Assembly: GCA_017307285.1 (NCBI GenBank)
Contig: JAFKFI010000066.1
Location: 62,001 to 126,000, forward strand
DNA from: Alphaproteobacteria bacterium
GTDB taxonomy: Bacteria > Pseudomonadota > Alphaproteobacteria > Acetobacterales > Acetobacteraceae
Length of the DNA: 64,000 nt
Direction: 5' to 3'
Numbering within the stretch: the stretch's first letter is position 1; each line of letters begins with the position of its first letter. This document shows, piece by piece, positions 15,944 through 24,525 of the stretch. Under the pieces are notes generated by a model. The model was not told where the DNA came from. It saw only the letters and a program-made list of their open reading frames with translations, and ran no database searches. The translations under genes were made by a program, and so were the position numbers.

Positions 15944-16975
15944 ATGCTCGCGTTGCGCAAGACCAAGCCAGCCTTCGGCCTGGATTTCGCGGAGGTGCCG
16001 GAGCCGCCTGCGCCCAAGGCCGGCGAGGTCACGCTCAATGTCGATGCTGTCGGCATTTGCGGCAGCGATGTGCATGCCTATGAGTGGACCGAGGGCTACG
16101 GCTTCATGACCGGTGCGATGCCGGTGACGATGGGGCACGAATTCGCCGGCACGGTGATCGCGGCGGGGCCGGGCTCGGGCGTCGCGGAAGGCGCCCGCGT
16201 GACGGTGACGCCGGCGATCGCCTGCGGGATGTGTCCGTCCTGCCGACGCGACGACGCGCGCAACTGCGAGCGGCGCGAGGCGCTCGGCCTAACGCGTGAT
16301 GGCGGCTTCGCGCGGCGGCTGACCCTGCCGGCGCATGTTTGCATCGCGCTGCCCGAGACGGTGGACATGGAGCTCGGCGCGATGAGCGAGCCGCTCGGCG
16401 TGGGCTGTGAGGCGGTGCTGGTGGGCCAGGTGGGGCTCGGCGACACCGTGCTGGTGCTCGGACCGGGCACCATCGGGCAGGGGATCGCGCTGATGGCCCG
16501 CGCCGCCGGTGCGGGGCGCGTGCTGGTGGCGGGACGGGCGGACGCGCCGCGTTTCGATGTGCTGCGCAGCCTCGGCTTCAATGAGCTGATCGACGTGGCG
16601 GAAGGACCGCTCCGCGAGCAGGTGCTGGCGGCGACCGGCGGGCGGCCGGTGGACGTGGTGCTGGAGGCGACCGGCCATCCCGTCAGCATCGCCGAGGGCA
16701 TGGGCGTGCTGCGCAAGGGCGGCGTGATCGTCGCGGTCGGCATCCATCCCGCGCCGGTCAGCTTCAATCTCACCGATTTCGTGCGGATGCGCCATCAGCT
16801 GCGCGCCTCGCACGGCTCCTCGCGCCCGACCTTCGACCGCGTGCTGGCGCTGATGGCCCGCGACCCTGAGGCGTTCCGGCCGATGATCACGCATCGGCTG
16901 CCGCTGGCGCGAGGTCTCGACGGGTTCGAGCTCGCCCGCCAACGCGCGGCGAGCAAGGTGATCCTGCAGCCCTGA
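15944..16975 (+). CDS. Zinc-dependent dehydrogenase (threonine/sorbitol dehydrogenase-like)
   Basis: A 343-residue medium-chain dehydrogenase starting at the ATG at 15944, preceded by AGGGA. Catalytic zinc residues lie in VGICGSDVHAYEW and MGHEFAGTVIAAG; the structural-zinc cysteines are in CGMCPSCRRDDARNCERR. LGPGTIGQGIALMARAAGAG is the NAD-binding loop. The family oxidises polyols or L-threonine; the substrate cannot be fixed from the sequence. A 293-bp gap with a REP-like element separates it from the divergent hydratase. Confidence 0.88.
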   Translation: MLALRKTKPAFGLDFAEVPEPPAPKAGEVTLNVDAVGICGSDVHAYEWTEGYGFMTGAMPVTMGHEFAGTVIAAGPGSGVAEGARVTVTPAIACGMCPSCRRDDARNCERREALGLTRDGGFARRLTLPAHVCIALPETVDMELGAMSEPLGVGCEAVLVGQVGLGDTVLVLGPGTIGQGIALMARAAGAGRVLVAGRADAPRFDVLRSLGFNELIDVAEGPLREQVLAATGGRPVDVVLEATGHPVSIAEGMGVLRKGGVIVAVGIHPAPVSFNLTDFVRMRHQLRASHGSSRPTFDRVLALMARDPEAFRPMITHRLPLARGLDGFELARQRAASKVILQP

Positions 16976-17000
16976 TCGACGTGGCCGAGACGTGAGAGCG

Positions 17001-17366
17001 CTACTCCGGTCCAGGCAACTCTGCGATTGCCGCGCGGACGGCCGCCTCGAGCGGGGCGATATGATCGCGGATCACGTTCCACACAAGACGGTCCTCGACC
17101 CGCTGATACTCATGGCGCAGTACGTTGCCGATGCCGGCGATCTCGCGCCACGGCACATCAGGATGAGCGGCTTTCATAGCTGCCGAAAAGTGCCGGCTGG
17201 CCTCCGAGATGATCTCCAGCCCGCGCTCGACCGCGCGTCGGACGATCCAGTTGCCGGCATAGCTGTCGAAATCGAGGTCAGCGGTGGCATTACGGATGCC
17301 CTCAATTGCCTCGAGCACGTCGAGCAGCCGTGCCCGCGGCGAACGGGGCGCGGCGGGCGGTGCCAT
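17001..17366 (-). CDS. HepT-like HEPN ribonuclease toxin (DUF86)
   Basis: A 121-residue all-helical HEPN protein. The features are WIVRRAVERGLEIISEASRHF, HPDVPWREIAGIGN and the active-site block LRHEYQRVED. In such toxins an R-X4-6-H motif cuts RNA and the Tyr of HXY is adenylylated by the MntA antitoxin. Here H85 and Y87 are present, but the usual Arg five residues before the His is replaced by G80, and an Arg sits at R84. Its ATG overlaps the stop of the MntA-like gene, the standard layout of a type VII toxin-antitoxin pair. Confidence 0.82.
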   Translation of the reverse strand: MAPPAAPRSPRARLLDVLEAIEGIRNATADLDFDSYAGNWIVRRAVERGLEIISEASRHFSAAMKAAHPDVPWREIAGIGNVLRHEYQRVEDRLVWNVIRDHIAPLEAAVRAAIAELPGPE

Positions 17367-17674
17367 CAAAACACCCGCACCGCGCTCGCCTCGATCGCTG
17401 GGCGCAGCACGGGATGCAGACTGCCGCGCGTCGCGAGGTCGACCCGCACGCCACCGAGCGCCTCTCCGATACGCTCACCTACGCCAATGAGGTCGAGCAA
17501 ATCGAACTGTTCAGGCTCGGCTTGGTCCATGAACAGATCAACGTCGGACCGAGCGGTTGCCGTGCCGGCCGCCGTGGAACCGAAGAGATAGAGCGCCTGC
17601 ACACCCACGGCGCGCAATTCGGCCTCACGGGAGCGTAGCGCGGCCAGGACGGCGTCGCGGTCGGGGTGATCCAT
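17366..17674 (-). CDS. MntA-like minimal nucleotidyltransferase antitoxin
   Basis: A 102-residue minimal nucleotidyltransferase with the complete GSX10DXD motif: G32-S33 in YLFGSTAAG and D44/D46 in SDVDLFMD. A third acidic residue is D79 in VRVDLATRG. In known pairs MntA neutralises HepT by transferring AMP to the toxin's tyrosine. ATG at 17674 was preferred over a TTG three codons earlier. It is the upstream gene and overlaps the toxin start by one base. Confidence 0.83.
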   Translation of the reverse strand: MDHPDRDAVLAALRSREAELRAVGVQALYLFGSTAAGTATARSDVDLFMDQAEPEQFDLLDLIGVGERIGEALGGVRVDLATRGSLHPVLRPAIEASAVRVF

Positions 17675-17735
17675 GACACTCAATCTACCACGCCAGGCTC
17701 ATTGTCGCGGCGGCCATGTTGGCAACGAGCACGAC

Positions 17736-20171
17736 CTACTTGGCGTGCTGCAGCGAGTCCGTCTGAGCCTGGATGCGCGACAGCACCCGGCCGAGTTCTT
17801 CCATCGTGAATGGCTTCTGCAAGATGGCATCGGGCACGGCTTCACCGGGATGGTCGGGCTCGGCGGGCTCGGCGTAGCCGGTGGCGAGCACCACTGGCCC
17901 GGCGAAGCCGCGCGACCGGGCGGCGGCGACAACCGCCAGTCCGGTCATTCCCGGCATGGCGTAATCGATCAGGAGCAGGTCCGGCGGCACCGCGCGGGTG
18001 TCGCCATCGCGCTGTAGCAACGCGAGTGCCTCATTGCCGTCCTCGGCCTGCTGCACGTGGCAGCCGAGATCCTTCAGCATCTCGGCCGTTACCTCGCGCA
18101 CGTCCTCGTCATCGTCCACCAGCAGCACGTGCCAGCGGCGGAGCGCAGGATAGGCGGCATCGCGTCGGGGTGCTGCCCCGACGGCCGTGGCGCGCGGCAG
18201 GAGCAGCGTTACCGAGGTGCCGCCCGAGGGCACCGACTCGATCCGTACCGTGCCGCCCGATTCCCGTGTCATTCCATAAACCTGGCTAAGCCCGAGCCCC
18301 GATCCGGAGGGACCCTTGGTGGTGAAGAACGGATCGAAGGCACGGCGCGCGACCGCCTCCGTCATGCCTTCGCCGGTGTCGCTTACAGTGATGCGAACGT
18401 AGCAGCCGGCCGGGGGATCGTCGGGGCCACCGCCGGGTGCGAGTGTTTCGTTGGCAGTGGCGATGGTGAGCACGCCGCCCTCCGGCATCGCGTCGCGGCC
18501 GTTGAGGGCGAGGTTGAGGATCGCCGCCTCCACCTGGCTCGGCTCGGCCATCGCCGGCCAGAGTTCGGCGTCGAGTTGCGTTTCGATCCGGATGCGCTGA
18601 CCGAGCGTGCTGGTGGCGAGGAGTGCGCCGAGATCGGTGATCAGCTTGTTGATGTCGGTGGCCCGCACCGTGAGCCGCCTGCGGCGGGTGAAGGCGAGCA
18701 GCCGGCCGGTGAGCTGGGCGCCGCGCTGCACCGCGCCTGAAGCCCGCTCGATCATCGCCCGCTGGCGCGCCTGGTCCGGCCCGAGATCACGGACCAGCAG
18801 CTCGAGATTGCCGAGAATGGTTGCCAGCAGGTTATTGAAATCGTGGGCAATCCCGCCGGCAAGCTGGCCCACGGTCTGCAGCTTCTGGGACTGGACGAGC
18901 GCCGCCTCGGTCTCCTTGCGTTCTTCGATCTCGACTTGCAGACGGTTGTTGGTCTCCGACAGCTTCTGCGTGCGCTCGTCGACCCGCGCCTCGAGCAGTT
19001 GCGCGTGCTGGCGGAGTTCGGCCTCACGGGTCTCGAGGGCGGCGGCCATTTCGTTGTAGGCAGCGGCGATCTGGCCGAACTCGGAGTTCTCCGTCGAGAC
19101 GGCGGCACGGGCGCGGAAGTCACCTTCGCGCCAGCGTCGGGCGGCGCTGACCAGCTGCCTGGTCGGGCGGCCGATGAAGCGCCGGCCGGCAAGCAGCGTC
19201 AGCACGAACGCCGCGAGCGTCGCGGCGGCCAGCAGCAGGGCGCCGATGAGGGTGGCTCGATTGATGCTCCCCATCAGATCGGGCTCGAAGAAGCCGGCGG
19301 CCACCATCAGGCCGGAGCCCGAATGGGTGATGGGCACATAGCCGACCAGCCGGTTCATCCCGTCTACGCTGGCGAGTCGGACGACGCCGGGCAGCGGCGC
19401 GTCGATCAGCTTGAGGGCGGCTGGCGGGAAGCGCTTGCCGACGAAATCGGCGTGGCGCGGGTTGCGCGCGAGAATGACGCCGTCGCGGTCCGCCACGCTG
19501 AGCACGCTATCCTGCTGCAGCCGGGCGTCGAGCGTCTTGAGCTCGACCAGGTGGTTGGCCAACCAGGCAAGATCAAGCGCTGCGACGAGCACGCCCCGTC
19601 GGCCGTCCGCGGTCGCCTGCACCGGGAGGAAGAAGGGCACGAAGCCGCTCGCCAAACCGGGTGCGGTGGCGTAGCGGCCGACACTGAACCCTTCGGCATT
19701 CAGCGCATCCTGCACCCAGGCGGGATGGCCAGCGGTCAGGAAGCCGAGGTCTGGCCTGGAGGCGCATACGACCGCGCCGTCGCCGTCCACCAGCGCAAGG
19801 AAGGCGTAGGAGGGCAGATTGCGCTTGATGGGACGGAGCCGGTCCGCGCAACGCGGGTCGAGCTGGTGGACCGAATCGAACTCGGCCGCGGTGACGAGCA
19901 GGCTGCGCGCACCTTGCGCGATGCTGAGAATGTCGCCGTTCAGCAGCTCGGCTTGCCGCAAGACGAGGTCACTAAGCTGCGCCTTCCGCTCGGCCCGCTC
20001 GTCGATCTGGACGAAGATGCCCAAGGTGACGGTCGGTAGCAGGCAGACGAGCACCAGCAACATGAGGCGCGTGGTCAGCCGCATTCCCCTGCCAGGCCGG
20101 CCCGTCCTCGTGCCGCCGCTTTCCAGCGGCGCGTTCGAGGTCGGGGCCGGCTGCTGCCCCACCGGTTGCAT
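17736..20171 (-). CDS. Hybrid sensor histidine kinase / response regulator
   Basis: An 811-residue inner-membrane protein (numbering from the ATG at 20171; a GTG at 20192 or ATG at 20084 are alternatives). Order: helix near 33-55, a periplasmic dCache-like sensor to about residue 300, second helix near 305-330, HAMP, coiled coil 370-430, phosphoacceptor block [20 protein letters not shown] with H443, ATP-binding motifs [17 protein letters not shown] and [12 protein letters not shown], then a receiver domain with VDDDEDVRE and phosphoacceptor D736 ([11 protein letters not shown]) and the KPF motif. No separate response regulator is adjacent. It is divergent from the oxidoreductase gene at 20364. 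Confidence 0.92.
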   Translation of the reverse strand: MQPVGQQPAPTSNAPLESGGTRTGRPGRGMRLTTRLMLLVLVCLLPTVTLGIFVQIDERAERKAQLSDLVLRQAELLNGDILSIAQGARSLLVTAAEFDSVHQLDPRCADRLRPIKRNLPSYAFLALVDGDGAVVCASRPDLGFLTAGHPAWVQDALNAEGFSVGRYATAPGLASGFVPFFLPVQATADGRRGVLVAALDLAWLANHLVELKTLDARLQQDSVLSVADRDGVILARNPRHADFVGKRFPPAALKLIDAPLPGVVRLASVDGMNRLVGYVPITHSGSGLMVAAGFFEPDLMGSINRATLIGALLLAAATLAAFVLTLLAGRRFIGRPTRQLVSAARRWREGDFRARAAVSTENSEFGQIAAAYNEMAAALETREAELRQHAQLLEARVDERTQKLSETNNRLQVEIEERKETEAALVQSQKLQTVGQLAGGIAHDFNNLLATILGNLELLVRDLGPDQARQRAMIERASGAVQRGAQLTGRLLAFTRRRRLTVRATDINKLITDLGALLATSTLGQRIRIETQLDAELWPAMAEPSQVEAAILNLALNGRDAMPEGGVLTIATANETLAPGGGPDDPPAGCYVRITVSDTGEGMTEAVARRAFDPFFTTKGPSGSGLGLSQVYGMTRESGGTVRIESVPSGGTSVTLLLPRATAVGAAPRRDAAYPALRRWHVLLVDDDEDVREVTAEMLKDLGCHVQQAEDGNEALALLQRDGDTRAVPPDLLLIDYAMPGMTGLAVVAAARSRGFAGPVVLATGYAEPAEPDHPGEAVPDAILQKPFTMEELGRVLSRIQAQTDSLQHAK

Positions 20172-20282
20172 GGCGCGCGGTTCCAGCCTCACTGCCCCAC
20201 TGACGTTCTCGTGACCGGGGTAAGTATCCGCTGCACCGCACCGCGCGCAACGGTTGCAACAAGGCGATACACTTATGACGCT

Positions 20283-20308
20283 GAATTCACCCGATTGTTC
20301 GGGAATTC
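20283..20308. promoter_or_regulatory. Palindromic operator-like site upstream of the luciferase-like oxidoreductase
   Basis: GAATTC (20283-20288) and GAATTC (20303-20308) flank an inner CCCGA-TTGT-TCGGG palindrome, giving a 26-bp near-symmetrical site 55 bp ahead of the ATG at 20364, in the shared divergent promoter region. A regulator-binding role is inferred from symmetry and position only. Confidence 0.35.
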
Positions 20309-20363
20309 ATCGGGTCTAGGATGTCCCGGCGCCGCAAGCCGCCGAGAACGGGAGCAAAGTCAT

Positions 20364-21434
20364 ATGCAATTCGGAATCGCCATCCCGACCAGCGCCGATT
20401 CGTGGCGACTGGTGCGCCGCGCCGAGGAACTCGGCTTCAGCCACGCCTGGTTCTACGACACGCAGATGTTGAGCGCCGATTGCTTCGTCGCGATGGCGGC
20501 GGCGGCGATGAAAACCACGCGCATCCGACTCGGCACGGGGGTGCTGATCCCCTCCAACCGCATCGCGGCGGTCGCCGCCAACGCCTTCGCCTCGCTCAAC
20601 CAGCTGGCGCCCGGCCGCATCGATTTCGGTGTGGGCACCGGCTTCACCGGCCGCCGCGCGATGGGACTCGGAGCGATCCGGCTGGCGGAGATGGAGGACT
20701 ACATCCGCGTCGTGATGGCGCTGTTGCGCGGTGAGGACGTGGAGACCGAGATCGAGGGCAAGCGGCGGCTGATCCGGCTGCTCAACCCCGAGGCTGGACT
20801 CATCAACACGCGCGACCCGATTCCACTGCACATCGCCGCCTCCGGCCCGCGCGCGCGGGCGCTGACCGCCAAGCTTGTCGCGGGCTGGATCGACACCGCC
20901 GGGGATGTCTCGAAGGGTGCGGCCGGGATGGGCCAGATGCGCGAGGCGTGGCAGGCGGCCGGCGGGGGGCCCGAGGCGCTGACTGCGGTGGCGTTCGCTG
21001 CCGGCGCGGTGCTGGAGGAGGGCGAGGCGTTCGATAGTCCGCGCGCGATGGCGGTCGCGGGACCACGCGCCGCCACCTTGCTGCATCGCGCCGCCGACGA
21101 GGCGCTGGCCGGCTTGCCCAACACGGCCGGCGTCGCGCCGGAGCTGGCAGAGACGGTCGCCGCCTATGTGGCGCACGCGCGGAACTTCCGGCCGCAGGGC
21201 GCTCATTATCTGACCAACCACCGGGGCCATCTGATGTTCGTCCGCCCGGACGAACGCCCCTTCGTCACCGCCGAGCTGATCCGCCGCATGACGTTCACCG
21301 GCACGGAGCGCGACCTCAAGCAGCGGATCGAGGCGTTCGGGGCGGCCGGATTCACTCAGATCGCGTTCTCAATCCCGCCGGGCCAGGAGCACGCGGTCGA
21401 GGATTGGGGGCGGATCAGGCGGGCGTTCGGTTGA
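20364..21434 (+). CDS. LLM class flavin-dependent oxidoreductase
   Basis: A 356-residue luciferase-like monooxygenase fold protein. FGIAIPTSADSWRLVRRAEELGF, HAWFYDTQM, RIRLGTGVLIPSNR, the LAPGRIDFGVGTG strand and IPLHIAASGPRARALTAKLVAGW (quoted in part: IPLHIAASGPRA) are the TIM-barrel strands of F420- or FMN-dependent members. The F420/FMN preference and the substrate are not determinable here. A GGGAG ribosome site precedes the ATG. Confidence 0.88.
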   Translation: MQFGIAIPTSADSWRLVRRAEELGFSHAWFYDTQMLSADCFVAMAAAAMKTTRIRLGTGVLIPSNRIAAVAANAFASLNQLAPGRIDFGVGTGFTGRRAMGLGAIRLAEMEDYIRVVMALLRGEDVETEIEGKRRLIRLLNPEAGLINTRDPIPLHIAASGPRARALTAKLVAGWIDTAGDVSKGAAGMGQMREAWQAAGGGPEALTAVAFAAGAVLEEGEAFDSPRAMAVAGPRAATLLHRAADEALAGLPNTAGVAPELAETVAAYVAHARNFRPQGAHYLTNHRGHLMFVRPDERPFVTAELIRRMTFTGTERDLKQRIEAFGAAGFTQIAFSIPPGQEHAVEDWGRIRRAFG

Positions 21435-21437
21435 ACC

Positions 21438-21923
21438 TCAGCGGCGTGGCGCGCTCACGAGCTGCTGGGCTTCGCTGACGGCGTTCTTGCAATCGGCGTT
21501 GTTCTGACTATCGAGCTGCCGGGCGCGTTGCAGGGCGGTTTCGATCTTCGCCGTGCGGTCGTCGGCGTGGAAGGCGCCGGTGGCGTTGGCCGCGGTCGGC
21601 TCACCCTGCTGCTGGCGGCGGACGTCTTGCGCGGATGTCGCGGTCTGGGAGCTGGCCTGGTTCATCGACTTGGTCGGGCCGGTCTTTTGGCCGTTTTGCG
21701 TGGCTACCTCGTGGGGTGGCGCCGGGTGGCCGGTCTGGCCGCCGATCGAGGCGGCGGGGGAGGCGTTGCCGGTAGAGACGGGGCCGGAGCCGGCGTCTTT
21801 GCTGCTCAGCGTCTTTTCAAGCTGGCTGATTTGCTGGGAGCATGGGCCGGCAACCGCTCCGGGCACGCCGAAACCGACGAAGAGCGATGCGCCGAGGACC
21901 ACGGCCGCATGGGAATGTCGCAT
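21438..21923 (-). CDS. Hypothetical secreted protein, Gln/Ser/Asn-rich
   Basis: A 161-residue protein with a Sec signal (VVLGASLFVGFGVPGAVAGP). The mature part opens with CSQQISQLEKTLSS, runs through a low-complexity Gly/Ser/Thr/Pro segment, and closes with a predicted helix KIETALQRARQLDSQNNADC. The two cysteines, one near each end of the mature protein, could form a disulfide. No family recognised. It lies downstream of cysK on the same strand. Confidence 0.68.
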   Translation of the reverse strand: MRHSHAAVVLGASLFVGFGVPGAVAGPCSQQISQLEKTLSSKDAGSGPVSTGNASPAASIGGQTGHPAPPHEVATQNGQKTGPTKSMNQASSQTATSAQDVRRQQQGEPTAANATGAFHADDRTAKIETALQRARQLDSQNNADCKNAVSEAQQLVSAPRR

Positions 21924-22004
21924 GGGGTCTCCTCCTCACCCGGCGCTGCAGGCAGGCGGCGCGGCCGGGAGTGACCCGTTGAACATTTCGGGGCGGGCAG
22001 GGTT

Positions 22005-22026
22005 CCGGCGGTCTCGCGACCGCCGG
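22005..22026 (-). terminator. Hairpin behind cysK
   Basis: A perfect 9-bp palindrome (CCGGCGGTC / GACCGCCGG) with a 4-base loop begins 15 bases after the cysK stop on the minus strand. No T tract follows, so termination is likely but not certain. Confidence 0.5.
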
Positions 22027-22040
22027 CTTTCGAGGAGCGG

Positions 22041-23045
22041 CTAGGCCATCCAGCTCGGAACCGGGAGGCCCTTTTCGCGCAGGAACTCAAGGTTGAACAG
22101 CTTCGACGCATAGCGCGCGCCGCCATCGGCGAGGATGGTCACGATGGTGTGGCCGGGTCCGAGATCCTTGGCCACGCGGACCGCGGCGGCGATGTTGATG
22201 CCAGAGGAGGTGCCGACGGAGAGGCCCTCAAGGATCAGCACCTCGTAGATGTGCTCCAGCGCCTCGGGGTCTTGGATCTTCACCGCGTCGTCGATCGCCA
22301 CGTCGTTGAGGTTCTCGGGCACGCGGGACTGGCCGATGCCCTCGGTGATCGAACTGCCGGTGACGGTGAGATCGTTGCTCTTGACCCAGCCGTAGAGGGC
22401 GCTGCCCTCGGGGTCGGCGAGCACGATTTTCACCTTCGGGTTCTTCGCCTTGAGCGCCAGGCTCACGCCCGCCAGCGTGCCGCCCGTCCCGGCGGCGCAG
22501 GTGAAGGCGTCGACCTTGCCTGCGGTCTGGTCCCAGATCTCGGGGCCGGTGGTGGCGCGGTGGGCCTCGCGGTTGGCGAGGTTGTCGAACTGGTTGGCCC
22601 ACACCGCGCCGGTCTCCTCCGCCATGCGGCGGGAGACGTGCACGTAGTTGCCAGGGTCGCGATAGGGCTTGGCGGGCACCAGGCGGAGATCGGCGCCGAT
22701 CATGCGGAGGAACTCGATCTTCTCGCGGCTCTGGGTCTCCGGCATCACGATGATGCAGCGATAGCCGCGCGCGTTGCCGACCAGGGTGAGGCCGATGCCG
22801 GTGTTGCCGGCGGTGCCCTCCACGACCACGCCGCCTGGCTTGAGCACGCCGCGACGCTCGGCGTCGAGGATGATGCCGAGGCCGGCGCGGTCCTTCACCG
22901 AGCCGCCGGGGTTCATGAACTCGGCCTTGCCGAGGATGGTGCAGCCGGTTGCCTCGGAGGCGCGGCGGAGCTTTATCAATGGCGTGTTGCCGATCGCGGC
23001 GGCGAGGTCCTCGCTGGCGCGGTGGCTGAAATAGGATGCGCTCAT
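22041..23045 (-). CDS. cysK: Cysteine synthase (O-acetylserine sulfhydrylase)
   Basis: A 334-residue PLP enzyme of fold type II making cysteine from O-acetylserine and sulfide. K51 in NPGGSVKDRAG holds PLP; GTAGNTGIGLTLVG, the phosphate-binding GTGGTLAGVS, and GTSSGINIAAA are all present. The C-terminal ILADGGARYASKLFN is usual for this family. ATG at 23045 gives the normal start (SASYFSHRASEDLAAAIG). A rhodanese gene starts divergently 85 bp away, a sensible sulfur-metabolism neighbour. Confidence 0.92.
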   Translation of the reverse strand: MSASYFSHRASEDLAAAIGNTPLIKLRRASEATGCTILGKAEFMNPGGSVKDRAGLGIILDAERRGVLKPGGVVVEGTAGNTGIGLTLVGNARGYRCIIVMPETQSREKIEFLRMIGADLRLVPAKPYRDPGNYVHVSRRMAEETGAVWANQFDNLANREAHRATTGPEIWDQTAGKVDAFTCAAGTGGTLAGVSLALKAKNPKVKIVLADPEGSALYGWVKSNDLTVTGSSITEGIGQSRVPENLNDVAIDDAVKIQDPEALEHIYEVLILEGLSVGTSSGINIAAAVRVAKDLGPGHTIVTILADGGARYASKLFNLEFLREKGLPVPSWMA

Positions 23046-23130
23046 GCGTGCCCTCCGTCGCGTGTTCCCGGTTGAACCGCCGGTCGCCCTGTGCAATGGC
23101 CCGATAGGCGCGTCAGCCGGAGATGACAAT

Positions 23131-23520
23131 ATGGTCGAGAATGTCCCGCCCGCACAGGCCTGGGAAGCGCTTAATAGCGATCCCGAAGCGCGGCTTGTCG
23201 ACGTCCGCACCGAAGGCGAGTGGAATTCCGTCGGCATTCCCGATGTTTCGGCGGCGGGCAAGGAGACGGTGCTGCTGCCGTGGCAGATCGTGCCGGGCGG
23301 GCCGCTCAATCCCGGTTTCCTCGATGGGTTGCAGGCGGCCGGGCTGACGCCGGAGAACCATCTCTACTTCATCTGCCGCAGCGGCGCCCGCAGCGCGGCG
23401 GCGGCGGAGGCGGCGCGGCAGGCGGGTTTTTCCGCCGTCTACAACGTTTCCTCGGGGTTCGAGGGCAGCCGGTTCTCCGCTGGGTGGAAGGCGAAGAAAC
23501 TGCCCTGGCGGCAGGCCTGA
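23131..23520 (+). CDS. Rhodanese-like sulfurtransferase
   Basis: A 129-residue single-domain rhodanese. ARLVDVRTEGEWNSVGIP is the opening strand, C82 in YFICRSGARS is the persulfide-carrying cysteine of a six-residue active loop, and FSAVYNVSSGFEG closes the fold. Such proteins pass sulfane sulfur between acceptors in the cytosol. An AGCCGGAGATG ribosome region precedes the ATG. Divergent from cysK. Confidence 0.9.
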   Translation: MVENVPPAQAWEALNSDPEARLVDVRTEGEWNSVGIPDVSAAGKETVLLPWQIVPGGPLNPGFLDGLQAAGLTPENHLYFICRSGARSAAAAEAARQAGFSAVYNVSSGFEGSRFSAGWKAKKLPWRQA

Positions 23521-23532
23521 GCGCCTCTACGC

Positions 23533-24012
23533 TCACGAGAACAGCCGCCGGTCCCACCACACCGGGCGGTGAAGCCCGTGGCGGATGTGGCTGATTTCCG
23601 GGTGCTCGGGGTTGATGAGGAAGTTGTGCTCCATGCGCGCGACGACGCTGGGCACGATCAGCAACACTGATCGCTTGTCCTGCTGCCAGACCGTGCCGAA
23701 CGGCTTCGAGACGGTGCAGGAGGGGTCATCCCAGCCGGGGAGTTGCGGCGGTTCGACGACCTCATAGGAAAGGCCGTTCGGGATGGTGATTTCGATGAAG
23801 TGCTGGTTCGGCGGGAGGCGGCCGCTGCCGCCGGCGAGTTTTTCGAGCATCGCCGTCGAGTAGTGCTCGGCGGCGTAGATCATCGGGCTGGCAGGCGTGT
23901 TCCAACGGCCCGGGTACAGCGTCGAGCCGGTGGCGTCGAAAATCGGGTACTTCCCGTCCGGGTCGCCGATACGCCAGGCGCTGAGCACCCGGTCGAGCTT
24001 TTGAGCCGTCAC
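23533..24012 (-). CDS. RES-domain toxin
   Basis: A 159-residue RES protein with a GTG start that overlaps the antitoxin stop (GTGA). Conserved signatures: WRIGDP, LYPGRWNTPASPMIYAAEHY, the acidic AMLEKLAG segment and FGTVWQQDKRSVLLIVPSVV with the Ser of the family, then NFLINPEHPE. RES toxins act on NAD+ (degradation or ADP-ribosylation of a target) and stop growth. Gene order antitoxin then toxin is as in known RES/Xre pairs. Confidence 0.88.
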   Translation of the reverse strand: MTAQKLDRVLSAWRIGDPDGKYPIFDATGSTLYPGRWNTPASPMIYAAEHYSTAMLEKLAGGSGRLPPNQHFIEITIPNGLSYEVVEPPQLPGWDDPSCTVSKPFGTVWQQDKRSVLLIVPSVVARMEHNFLINPEHPEISHIRHGLHRPVWWDRRLFS

Positions 24013-24461
24013 ACAGCGGAGCCGTACTGCAAGCCTCCCAAGATCCCCTCGACCAGCGGCCGGCCGAACTCGCTCGCGAGCACGACGTCCACGGGGCGGC
24101 GCATCTCGAGCAGCGGATGCGGGCGGAACAGGAAATCCCGCGCTTCCTCGTCGCTGCCCCAGACCTCTCGCGCGAAGGCCCAGATGTCGGCGAGCCGGGC
24201 GACCTTGGCGCCTTCGTCGGGAGACAGCCGGGACAGCCCGGCCCGCTTGGCCGCGTCCTGCCGGCGTCGGGCCAAGGTGGCGCGCGGGACCAGTCGGAAG
24301 ATGAAGGTGCTGTCGTCCGGGGCGACCTGTCGCACGACGCGATCCAATGCCGAGAGCGGCAGGCCCTGCTCGACCTCAGTGACGAGGGAGAGCAACGACA
24401 TCGGCTCGTGATCGCGCCGCTCGATCCCTAGCACCTCCGCAACCGCCGCCCCGGTTGTCAT
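24009..24461 (-). CDS. Xre/MbcA/ParS-type antitoxin (DUF2384)
   Basis: A 150-residue protein. An N-terminal helix-turn-helix-like part (LDRVVRQVAPDDSTFIFRLVPRATLARRR) precedes the DUF2384 toxin-binding part: LSPDEGAKVARLADIWAFAREVWG, FLFRPHPLLEMRRPVDVVLAS and the C-terminal GRPLVEGILGGLQYG that blocks the RES active site. An AGAGGAG ribosome site lies just upstream of the ATG. It probably represses its own promoter, in which an inverted repeat is visible. Confidence 0.88.
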   Translation of the reverse strand: MTTGAAVAEVLGIERRDHEPMSLLSLVTEVEQGLPLSALDRVVRQVAPDDSTFIFRLVPRATLARRRQDAAKRAGLSRLSPDEGAKVARLADIWAFAREVWGSDEEARDFLFRPHPLLEMRRPVDVVLASEFGRPLVEGILGGLQYGSAV

Positions 24462-24479
24462 GATCCGCTCCTCTCTGAT

Positions 24480-24497
24480 GAGACGAAATATAGTCTC
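24480..24497 (-). promoter_or_regulatory. Promoter -10 box embedded in an inverted repeat, RES/Xre operon
   Basis: On the minus strand GAGAC-TATATTTC-GTCTC spans these bases: 5-bp perfect arms around a spacer holding TATATT, 26 bases upstream of the antitoxin ATG. TTGCGG lies 16 bases further upstream as a possible -35. Overlap of a symmetrical site with the -10 box is the usual layout for antitoxin autorepression. Confidence 0.55.
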
Positions 24498-24525
24498 GCA
24501 TGAGCGGGCCGCAAGCGGAACTCGG

